This document shows, piece by piece, positions 26,233 to 34,035 of a DNA stretch of 39,704 nt. Numbering within the stretch: the stretch's first letter is position 1; every line of letters begins with the position of its first letter. The DNA comes from Desulfobacteraceae bacterium (GTDB taxonomy: Bacteria; Desulfobacterota; Desulfobacteria; Desulfobacterales; Desulfobacteraceae): the NCBI GenBank assembly GCA_024226935.1, contig JAAELK010000304.1:1-39704 (forward strand), given 5' to 3'. Under the pieces are notes generated by a model. The model ran no database searches. It saw nothing but the letters and a program-made list of their open reading frames with translations, and was not told the origin of the DNA. Both the position numbers and the translations under genes were made by a program.

Positions 26233-26271
26233 GGCCACCATTTCTTAGAGAAGGTGGCCGATCGGGTTTTT
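26233..26271 (+). terminator. Probable terminator of the peptide transporter operon
   Basis: GGCCACC (26233-26239) and GGTGGCC (26253-26259) form a stem that continues inside with TTTCT/AGAA. A run of six T follows at 26266-26271, with a short GC-rich gap between. It lies 13 bases after the last stop of the operon. The gap makes it an imperfect intrinsic terminator. Confidence 0.5.
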
Positions 26272-26296
26272 TGGGTGGAGGTGGGAGAGTTTTCGA

Positions 26297-26797
26297 TTAT
26301 AGCTCTTCTTTGGCTCTATCGGACTGCCCGTTTTTATCTCGTTTCTTTGGTGGAGGCTTTGATGGTAATTCACTTTCATCAAGAAAACCGTCCCCATTTT
26401 TATCAAGCTTGGTAAAACGTTTGTCCGGTCCTGGAAATTCATCCTTGGAAATTTTTTTGTCATCGTTTTTGTCGATACGTTCAAAATGATTTTTTTTCCC
26501 TTTATTCTTATCCCCGGGGGGTGGACCTTTTGGCTTTTCGCTTTCATCGATGAAACCGTCATCATTTTGATCTAATCTGTCAAACCTAATATCCGGTCCA
26601 TTAAATTCATCTGATGAAACCTTGTTATCGTTGTCCTGATCGAACCGCTCGATAAAATCAGGTTTTTTATTATCTGCCTGGGTTTGAGCAAATCCATTTG
26701 AAATTAAACACAGACACCCAATGAACCACAAAATAGTCGTAAAACCTAACCGTCTACCAATGTTTTTAACTTCTTTTAGACAAAATTTTTCTTTCAT
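26297..26797 (-). CDS. Secreted EF-hand calcium-binding protein
   Basis: 166 residues from MKEKFCLKEV (26797), the first ATG with a purine-rich site (GGGA); an upstream in-frame ATG at 26839 is less likely. Signal peptide with hydrophobic core TTILWFIGCLCLISNGFA, cleavage probably after residue 37. Four canonical 12-residue EF loops follow: DQDNDNKVSSDE (53-64), DQNDDGFIDESE (76-87), DKNDDKKISKDE (109-120), DKNGDGFLDESE (132-143). The two pairs are internal duplicates, each with F-x-G-P-D-x-R-F between the loops and a Pro/Lys-rich linker after them. It probably binds calcium in the periplasm or outside. The role is unknown. Confidence 0.85.
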   Translation of the reverse strand: MKEKFCLKEVKNIGRRLGFTTILWFIGCLCLISNGFAQTQADNKKPDFIERFDQDNDNKVSSDEFNGPDIRFDRLDQNDDGFIDESEKPKGPPPGDKNKGKKNHFERIDKNDDKKISKDEFPGPDKRFTKLDKNGDGFLDESELPSKPPPKKRDKNGQSDRAKEEL

Positions 26798-27165
26798 TTT
26801 TTTTCCCGCGTTGCAATGTTGTGGAATATTATTTTGCAAATATTTTTACGATATTTAAATATAGCCCACCAATAATGTTAAAGCAAATTCTTTAAAAAAA
26901 CTTAATTTTAAGTTAGAGTAAAGTCTTAACAGACCTTTTTAGATTTTCCATTAAAAGCAGTTTTTTATTTGTAGCCTCAAGTTTAATCTGATATTATGAA
27001 ATGTCTTTATTCCTTATTCTTATAAGTTTTTGTGCTGAATATTGTTGGTGCAAGACATTTTTTTGGCGGCGATACCATTTATTGTGAACTTTGTTGGTTT
27101 TTCTTTAATTACGATGGATTTTATTCATATCTTTAAGGTTAAAAGTTAAAGTGCAGGAGGATAAA
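26798..27165. other. Divergent intergenic region, EF-hand protein / sensor locus
   Basis: About 370 AT-rich bases with promoters for both directions expected. I see CTTAATTTTAAG (a short palindrome near 26900) but no clear -35/-10 pair, hairpin with T-tract or known riboswitch. Confidence 0.4.
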
Positions 27166-28566
27166 ATGGGACGAAAGTGGCCGATTCTTTTTTTTATTGC
27201 TGTAATTATTATCTGCTTGGGGTTATCAACTTCATTAATGGTAGCCGAATCAGTAGCAGCCGAATCAGTAGCCGCCGAATTTGACTGGAAAAAGCACCAG
27301 GGTACCCATATAAAAATTTTGTTGAATAAACATCCCTATACCGATGCTCTTATCTATCATTTAAATGAGTTTGTCATGAAAACAGGAATACAGGTTTCCT
27401 TTGATACTGTTCTGGAAGATAAATACTTTGATAAAGTTACTGCAACGCTTTTAAAAAAATCGCCGGAATATTCTGTTTTTATGACAGGTGCGTATCAGAT
27501 ATGGCAATATGCTCCCCAGGGGCATATGGAAGATCTTAATCCATATATTAAAGATTTGAGAAAAACGAGTATAGATTGGGATGTTGGCGATTTTTTTGAA
27601 AATATTTTTTCATCCCTTGCCTGGAATCTTAAACCAGGCTTTCCTTTAGGCACGGCAGATGCGGGTCAATGGGCAGTCCCATTGGGTTTTGAGACAAATA
27701 CTTTAATTTATAGAAAGGATATTTTTGCTAAGCATGATTTTGTTCCGCCAAAGGATTTGCCCGAACTTGTGGCCCTTTGTGCCAGGCTTGAAAAATTGGA
27801 ACCCACGATGATTCCCATTGTAACCCGGGGAAGTCGTTCCTGGGCAACTATTCATCCGGGCTTTTTGTCAAGTTTTACCGGCTATGGTGCAAAGGATTAT
27901 GATCCTTTTCCTGAACCTGGGATGAATTCCCCCAAAGCTGTCGAAATGACTCAGATGTGGGTTGATATGCTCCGGGATTATGGCCCGAAACAGTGGACTT
28001 CCTACCTTTGGTATGATGTATCTAAAGCCCTTGGGCGTGGCCAGGCAGTGATGGCTTATGACGCTGATATTATAGGGTATTTTCAAAATCAGATCGGCTC
28101 TTCAAGTGTGGCCGGAAAATTGGCGTGGGCACCGGGCCCAGGAGCCCCCGGGGCAGAATACACTCCCAATATGTGGATCTGGTCCATGGCCATGAATGCA
28201 CATTCTAAAACCAAGGATGCTGCCTGGTATTTTCTTCAATGGGCAACAAGTAAAGAGTTGCAGCTTAAAGGGGTCAGAGGCAGGTTTTCCTTGGTTGACC
28301 CTGTGCGTAAATCTATCTGGGCTGACCCTCAGTTTCAGATTAAGCTCTCTGCCTTTGCAGACTATAGTAAAACTTTCCACCAAATTATTCCCAATTGTAA
28401 AATATATTTTACTCCCCAGCCTCTTTTCTTTGAAACCACTACCCAATGGGCTGGAGCCCTGCAAGAAATTTACCATGGCAAAGACGCAAAGGTTGCTTTG
28501 GATGAATTGGTCAGTAAACTTAAGCAGCGTTTAAAGAAAGGGTTGGATAATGATAATAAAAAATAA
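27166..28566 (+). CDS. Orphan family-1 periplasmic solute-binding protein
   Basis: 466 residues. The ATG at 27166 has AGGAGGATAAA directly before it; a GTG at 27151 overlaps that site. Signal peptide with core WPILFFIAVIIICLGLSTSLMVA, followed by a duplicated AESVA. The mature protein has the MalE-type (SBP_bac_1/8) pattern: GTHIKILLNKHPYTDALIYH at the start, a middle YRKDIFAKHDFVPPKDLPEL region, ITR-like loops, AVMAYDADIIGYF, WAPGPGAPG and the hinge-crossing AWYFLQWATSKE. Such proteins bind sugars or polyols. No permease or ATPase gene is near. Instead the gene overlaps by 17 bases the hybrid kinase gene, which suggests a role as ligand-loaded co-sensor. Confidence 0.88.
   Translation: MGRKWPILFFIAVIIICLGLSTSLMVAESVAAESVAAEFDWKKHQGTHIKILLNKHPYTDALIYHLNEFVMKTGIQVSFDTVLEDKYFDKVTATLLKKSPEYSVFMTGAYQIWQYAPQGHMEDLNPYIKDLRKTSIDWDVGDFFENIFSSLAWNLKPGFPLGTADAGQWAVPLGFETNTLIYRKDIFAKHDFVPPKDLPELVALCARLEKLEPTMIPIVTRGSRSWATIHPGFLSSFTGYGAKDYDPFPEPGMNSPKAVEMTQMWVDMLRDYGPKQWTSYLWYDVSKALGRGQAVMAYDADIIGYFQNQIGSSSVAGKLAWAPGPGAPGAEYTPNMWIWSMAMNAHSKTKDAAWYFLQWATSKELQLKGVRGRFSLVDPVRKSIWADPQFQIKLSAFADYSKTFHQIIPNCKIYFTPQPLFFETTTQWAGALQEIYHGKDAKVALDELVSKLKQRLKKGLDNDNKK
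27244..27273 (+). repeat. Tandem 15-bp repeat at the signal-peptide cleavage region
   Basis: GCCGAATCAGTAGCA (27244-27258) is followed by GCCGAATCAGTAGCC (27259-27273) and then GCCGAA, giving AESVAAESVAAE in the protein. The duplication keeps the reading frame and adds a second A-x-A-type cleavage option. It looks like recent slippage. Confidence 0.85.
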
Positions 28567-31500
28567 AATTGGAGGAACAAAGATTGGTATAAAAATTTTG
28601 TCTTCCTTTCTTATTGTTGGGTTGTTCCCTTTTCTCTTTATTGGAATTGTCTCTCTTATACAATCAACCAAAGCCCTTTCCAATCAGACATTCAGTCAAT
28701 TGGAAAGTTTGCGTGAGGTGAAAAAATATCAGATTGAGCGACATTTTGAATTGCATCAATCTGAAATGGCAGTATTGATGGAAACCGTCGATAAACTGCT
28801 CCAGGCGGCCTTTGCTCAACAGGCAGGTGTCCAGGAACAAAAAAAAGCGGCCGTTGAAAATTTTTTCAAGGGACATATACAGAATCTGACGTTTTTCTCT
28901 AAATCTACCACGGTTATTGATGCCTTGAAACGATTCATAACCATTTCGAAAACCGATGAATCCGGGAAGGCAGGCGGTCAGTATTATTCCTTCCTGCGAA
29001 ATGTTTTTGAAAGCTCTTTTCAACAATTTAAACAGGCCTATGGATATAAAGATATTTACCTGATAGATACGAATGGTACCATAGTTTTCAGTGTTTCCCG
29101 TCTCCAGGATGAGGGTAAAAATCTTTTTTCCGGTGTATTAAAGAACACTCCCCTGGCGAAATGTTTTCAGAGGGTAAAGGATGGCATTGTTATTCAGGAT
29201 TTTGAACCCTATTCCATCGCCAATAATGAAAAGCTTGCATTTCTTGCAGCTCCCGTTTTTGATCAGTCCCAGGAGGATTTTGTCTTTGGTGGTTCATCAA
29301 CACTGGATATCGGTGGTAAGGGGGCAGGATCCTTTGGGGTGGTTGCAGTGGCTATTGATAATACCATGATCAATACCATTGTCCAGCGAAGGGAAGGGAT
29401 GGGAAAAACTGGTGAAACCTATGTCGTAGGGGAAAATCTGAAAAAAATAACCTATCGAACCGATCGCCTTGTCAAAGAGGGCATCCTGGGAGAAGTTAAA
29501 CTGGGGAGGGATATAGACCATGCCCTTGCCGGTAAATCGGGCCAGGAATATAAGATAGGCAGTAAAGGAGATCTTGAAATTACCAGCTATGACCCCCTGG
29601 AAATTCCGGGGCTGAACTGGGTCATGATAACTACCATGAGCCTTGAAGAAGCCATCAATCCAGGTTTACATGGCAGGCCTGATTATTTTACAACCTATAA
29701 TGAAAATTTTCAGTATGAGGATCTTCTTCTCATTCATCCCAATGGAGAGGTCTTTCAAACGGTTGCCCATAATCAGGATTATGGCACTAATGTATTATAT
29801 GGAAAATTCAAAAATTCCGGACTGGGTAAAATTTTACGGAAGGTGTTGGGATCCGGGAAGTTTGAATTTGTTGATTTTACCCTTTACGCACCCGACAATA
29901 ATGAACCGGCAGCGTTTATTGCCCAACCTGTCATAAGGGATGGAAATATTGAGGTGGTGGTGGCCTTAAGGTTGTCTATAAATTCCATTGATCAAATTAT
30001 GCAGGAGCGTTCCGGCATGGGAAAAACCGGAGAAACTTATCTTGTGGGCAGTGATAAATTGATGCGTTCAAATTCTTTTCTTGATCCGATTCATCATTCG
30101 GTCAAAGCATCCTTTGCTCACCCTGGAAAGGGAATGGTGGATACCAGGGCCAGCCGCGATGCGCTTTCCGGCAAGAGTGGGGAAAAAATTATTTCTAATT
30201 ATGATGGAAATAAGGTTCTTTCCGCTTATACTCCAGTGAAGGTTGGGGATACTACTTGGGCGCTCATAGCTGAAGTTGATGATTCGGAAGCCTTTGCTTC
30301 TATAAGTAAGCTGAAGGTTTTATTGACATTAATTTCTATTATCGGCATTCTCGGAATTGTGATTCTGGCCCTTGTCATCACACGATCAATTGTCAATCCC
30401 ATTGCTCAGCTGACCCAAGCTGCTGAAAAAGTAAGCCGGGGAGATCTGGAAGTTAGAACAAATATTGAAACCAACGATGAAACTAATATCCTTGGCAGTG
30501 CCTTTAATCGGATGCTTGACAAAATAGAGGGACTTATCGCTGAAATAACCCAGGTTTCAGAAGAACGTAAATCTGCCGAACATGAAGTTCGTAAGCTCAA
30601 TAGAAATCTGGAACAAAGGGTTGAGGAGCGAACCTTTGAGCTTGCGGTTTCCAATGAGAGTCTAAAAGAAGAGATTGGCGTGCGTAAGCAGGCGGTGGAA
30701 ATTCATCAGCAATCTCTTTTGTGGCAGAAGGGAATAAATAAAATCTATGATAATATACTTCAGGCAACTACCCTGGAAAAGCGTTTGGAAATTTTTACCG
30801 ACGGGGTTGTAGAGGTTTTTGATGCCTTTTTTTGCCGCATCTGGATTGTGCAAGAAGGAGATAAGTGTTTAACCGGTTGTGTTCATGCCAATAAATCTCT
30901 TCCTTCTGAATTTTGTGATAAAAAAAAATGTCTGCATTTGCTTGCAAGTTCTGGATATTACACCCATCTTGATGGTGCACATGGTCGTGTTCCCCTGGAC
31001 TGTTATAAAATCGGTCGTATCGCATCGGGCAGTGATAGGTCTGTTTTAACCAATGATGTTGCCAATGACCCAAGAATACATGATCATAAATGGGCCCAAA
31101 AATATGGTTTGGTATCTTTTGCGGGGCACCAGCTGCGAGATACTATGGGGAAATCCATTGGGGTCATGGCTTCTTTTTCCAAAAATTATATAACCAAAGA
31201 ATCATTTGCTTTACAAATAAATCTGGCTAATACCATATCCCAGGTTTTTCTCTCCAGCAGGGCGGAGCAATCCCTCCAAAAGGCTAAAGAGGCTGCCGAA
31301 GAGGCGAATAAGGCCAAAAGTGTTTTTCTTGCAAATATGAGTCATGAAATTCGTACCCCCATGAACGGGGTAATTGGTATGACCGGTCTTTTATTGGATA
31401 CCAAGCTCAGTGATAAACAAAGAGATATAGCCCAGACAGTCCGTTCCAGTGGTGATTCCCTCCTGGCCCTTATCAACGATATCCTTGATTTTTCAAAAAT

Positions 31501-33319
31501 TGAAGCGGGTCAACTTGAGATGGAATTGTTGAGTTTTGATTTGCGTGATCTGCTGGATAATTTTGCCAGGATGATCTGTATCAAGGCCCAGGATAAACAA
31601 CTCGAATTTATCTGTGCTGCGGCACCGAATGTTCCTTCAAACCTGCAAGGCGATTCTGGACGATTAAATCAGGTATTGATAAATCTTGCCGGCAATGCCA
31701 TTAAATTTACCCAGGAGGGTGAAGTGGTGGTTATGGTTAATATAGATGAAGACCGCAGTGATCGTGTGATCTTACGCTTTTCCATAAAAGATACTGGAAT
31801 GGGTATTGCCGAAGATAAACAAGAAACATTATTTGATAGTTTTACCCAAGTTGATGCTTCCACCACTAGAAAGTATGGAGGTACAGGACTTGGACTTGCC
31901 ATATCAAAAGAGATTTGTCACTTGATGGGTGGTAGTATCGGGGTTAACAGTGTCCCCGGTGGGGGATCTGAATTCTGGTTTACGGCCACTTTTTCTAAAC
32001 AGTTGACATCTCCTGCTGATCCGTCCTGGATGCATAGGATGATTAATCTTTCCATAATTGTTGTGGATGACAATGCCACTAATTTGGGTATTCTTAAATC
32101 TCAGCTAACAGCATGGGGTGCACGGGTAGACACAGCGACTAATGGACCAGCTGCTCTTGAAAAACTTTATGAAGCCTGTGATAAAGATAAACCCTTTGAG
32201 CTTGCAATTGTCAATTTGCTTATGCCCGGTAAGAATGGGGCCACATTGGGGCAGGTCATTACACAAGAAGAACTATTTTCAACTCTGGGTTTGCTCATGA
32301 TGACTTCTTTTGATCAAATTGGTGTGATGGATACATTGTCAGATTTAAACCATATCCCCACCATCAGTAAGCCTATCTGCTATTTTGATCTATTGGAGTG
32401 TCTCGCCGTTTATGCGACAGGAGATGTCAAAAGTTCTTCTTCATATCATTCTATCCAGGTCGACACCGAAATTGAAAGGTTGAGAAATCAAAATCGGATT
32501 CTTCTGGCAGAAGATAATTATATCAATCAACAGGTGGTGATAGGTGTTTTGAAAAAACTTGGTTATCGTAGAGTTGATGCGGTGGCAAATGGTTTGGAAG
32601 CCATTGCCGCCTTGGAACAAGTTCACTATGATCTGGTACTTATGGATCTTTCCATGCCTGAAATGGATGGTGTCCAGGCAACCCGCAGGATTCGTAAAAA
32701 AAATTCAAAAGTTAAAAATAGTGATATTCCGATTATTGCTTTAACCGCCCATGCAATGAAGGGAGATCGTGAGAAATGTTTTGAATTTGGTATGAATGAT
32801 TATATTACAAAACCAATAAATATAGATTCTCTTAGACGTGTGCTTGATAATTGGCTACTCAAAAAATCCTCTTTTTCAACGGTGGATTCAGGACATGAAA
32901 AAACTCAAATTTCCTCAGTGGATGCAGATAAGATAACTAAAAAAAATGAGAATGCCCCAGGGGATAGCCCGGAGTTTGATTTTTCCATACTTGTCGATCG
33001 CCTCATGGGCGATGAAGAGTTTGCCATAACAATTCTTGGGGACTTTATTAGTGAGACGCCGGAAAAGCTTGCTGCCCTTAAAACTTATATTGTCACGGAT
33101 GATTTGGGTTCAGCCGGTAAAACCCTTCATACTTTAAAGGGATCATCAGGGAATATTGGTGCGACAAATTTGTACACGGTTATTTGTGATATGGAAGTTT
33201 TTGTTCAAGCTGAAGACCTTGTGCAGCTGAATGCTTCTATTCCTTTGCTTTTTCAACAATTTAAATCTCTTCAAACAAATATAGAAAGATTGATCCGTCC
33301 CGGTTTGAGTGAAATTTAA
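28550..33319 (+). CDS. Giant hybrid histidine kinase (Cache, HAMP, GAF, HisKA, REC, REC, HPt)
   Basis: 1589 residues, starting inside the end of the binding-protein gene (17-base overlap). TM1 is about residues 16-37. A very long periplasmic part (about 38-587) contains two Cache-like modules, each with R-x-G-M-G-K-T-G-E-T-Y-x-V-G (281-294 and 487-500). TM2 is about 590-611, then HAMP (612-665) and a coiled coil (666-715). A GAF-like domain (about 740-900) has six Cys (762, 773, 777, 789, 794, 818). HisKA: His932 in MSHEIRTPMNG. HATPase: NLAGNAIKF, DTGMGI, GGTGLGLAI. First receiver: D1173/D1174 but Asn1222 in place of the phosphoacceptor Asp. Second receiver: E1321/D1322, Asp1366 in LVLMDLSMP, Lys1421. 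HPt: His1527 in LHTLKGSSG. The phosphorelay should run His932 to Asp1366 to His1527 and then to an unlinked regulator. Confidence 0.93.
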   Translation: MIIKNKIGGTKIGIKILSSFLIVGLFPFLFIGIVSLIQSTKALSNQTFSQLESLREVKKYQIERHFELHQSEMAVLMETVDKLLQAAFAQQAGVQEQKKAAVENFFKGHIQNLTFFSKSTTVIDALKRFITISKTDESGKAGGQYYSFLRNVFESSFQQFKQAYGYKDIYLIDTNGTIVFSVSRLQDEGKNLFSGVLKNTPLAKCFQRVKDGIVIQDFEPYSIANNEKLAFLAAPVFDQSQEDFVFGGSSTLDIGGKGAGSFGVVAVAIDNTMINTIVQRREGMGKTGETYVVGENLKKITYRTDRLVKEGILGEVKLGRDIDHALAGKSGQEYKIGSKGDLEITSYDPLEIPGLNWVMITTMSLEEAINPGLHGRPDYFTTYNENFQYEDLLLIHPNGEVFQTVAHNQDYGTNVLYGKFKNSGLGKILRKVLGSGKFEFVDFTLYAPDNNEPAAFIAQPVIRDGNIEVVVALRLSINSIDQIMQERSGMGKTGETYLVGSDKLMRSNSFLDPIHHSVKASFAHPGKGMVDTRASRDALSGKSGEKIISNYDGNKVLSAYTPVKVGDTTWALIAEVDDSEAFASISKLKVLLTLISIIGILGIVILALVITRSIVNPIAQLTQAAEKVSRGDLEVRTNIETNDETNILGSAFNRMLDKIEGLIAEITQVSEERKSAEHEVRKLNRNLEQRVEERTFELAVSNESLKEEIGVRKQAVEIHQQSLLWQKGINKIYDNILQATTLEKRLEIFTDGVVEVFDAFFCRIWIVQEGDKCLTGCVHANKSLPSEFCDKKKCLHLLASSGYYTHLDGAHGRVPLDCYKIGRIASGSDRSVLTNDVANDPRIHDHKWAQKYGLVSFAGHQLRDTMGKSIGVMASFSKNYITKESFALQINLANTISQVFLSSRAEQSLQKAKEAAEEANKAKSVFLANMSHEIRTPMNGVIGMTGLLLDTKLSDKQRDIAQTVRSSGDSLLALINDILDFSKIEAGQLEMELLSFDLRDLLDNFARMICIKAQDKQLEFICAAAPNVPSNLQGDSGRLNQVLINLAGNAIKFTQEGEVVVMVNIDEDRSDRVILRFSIKDTGMGIAEDKQETLFDSFTQVDASTTRKYGGTGLGLAISKEICHLMGGSIGVNSVPGGGSEFWFTATFSKQLTSPADPSWMHRMINLSIIVVDDNATNLGILKSQLTAWGARVDTATNGPAALEKLYEACDKDKPFELAIVNLLMPGKNGATLGQVITQEELFSTLGLLMMTSFDQIGVMDTLSDLNHIPTISKPICYFDLLECLAVYATGDVKSSSSYHSIQVDTEIERLRNQNRILLAEDNYINQQVVIGVLKKLGYRRVDAVANGLEAIAALEQVHYDLVLMDLSMPEMDGVQATRRIRKKNSKVKNSDIPIIALTAHAMKGDREKCFEFGMNDYITKPINIDSLRRVLDNWLLKKSSFSTVDSGHEKTQISSVDADKITKKNENAPGDSPEFDFSILVDRLMGDEEFAITILGDFISETPEKLAALKTYIVTDDLGSAGKTLHTLKGSSGNIGATNLYTVICDMEVFVQAEDLVQLNASIPLLFQQFKSLQTNIERLIRPGLSEI

Positions 33320-33330
33320 AATAAAATCTT

Positions 33331-34035
33331 TTAATCAAGGCAAACCACCTGGATATTGCCATGGGTTACCATCCATTTCAGATCAAAATCAAATAAGCGG
33401 ATTCCGTAGATCTTATCTGGTTCATCCTTGATCTTGTTACAATATCCGGGTCTTGGATCGTTTTCAAGTACCTGGATTATGATGGACTTAAGATTTGGGA
33501 TTTTCTTTTCCAAGGCGGTACATTGTCCAAGAGCCTTGTCCGAAAAATTGATATGAAATCCTTGTTCCGGGGGGGTGGGGGCAAAGCCGCCGGTGGCCTT
33601 GGCAATTATATCTGAATAGGGTAGATAGGGCTTGATGTCCACCACCGGGGTTTTATCTAAAATATCCACTCCCTTGAGATGGAGAATTGGTCCCTGGGAA
33701 GTGATTTCAATTGATTCAAGTTTTACCGCAGACATACCCACGGGATTGGGCCTGAAGGGGGAGCGGGAGGCAAAAACCCCGACTTTTTTATTGCCCCCCA
33801 GGCGGGGGGGGCGGACCATGGTGGGCCAGGTCTTTGTTACAGCTTTGTGGAAGATAAATAGCAACCAGATGTGGGAAAAGCTGGAAAGCTCCCTTACTGC
33901 TTCTTCTCGGGCAAATTCCGGGTGAAAAACCAGGGTTGCCGGAGCATTCTCCACCAGATTCATTTGTCTGGGAATTCCAAATTTTTCTTTGAAGCAGGTG
34001 TGCAGGGTGCCTATGGTTTTAAATTGGTATTCCAT
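33331..34035 (-). CDS. trmO: tRNA (t6A37) N6-methyltransferase TrmO
   Basis: 234 residues, TsaA/YaeB (UPF0066) family; methylates N6-threonylcarbamoyladenosine at position 37 of tRNA(Thr). Characteristic elements: IGTLHTCFKEKFGIPRQ at the start, LSSFSHIWLLFIFHKA, RPPRLGGNKKVGVFASRSPFRPNPVGMSAVKLE (the strongest family signature; here only cited as residues about 78-110), and LDKTPVVDIKPYLPYSD. The C-terminal domain ends IYGIRLFDFDLKWMV. The start overlaps the end of pepF by 25 bases in another frame, with GGAG before it, so the two genes are translationally coupled. Confidence 0.9.
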   Translation of the reverse strand: MEYQFKTIGTLHTCFKEKFGIPRQMNLVENAPATLVFHPEFAREEAVRELSSFSHIWLLFIFHKAVTKTWPTMVRPPRLGGNKKVGVFASRSPFRPNPVGMSAVKLESIEITSQGPILHLKGVDILDKTPVVDIKPYLPYSDIIAKATGGFAPTPPEQGFHINFSDKALGQCTALEKKIPNLKSIIIQVLENDPRPGYCNKIKDEPDKIYGIRLFDFDLKWMVTHGNIQVVCLD

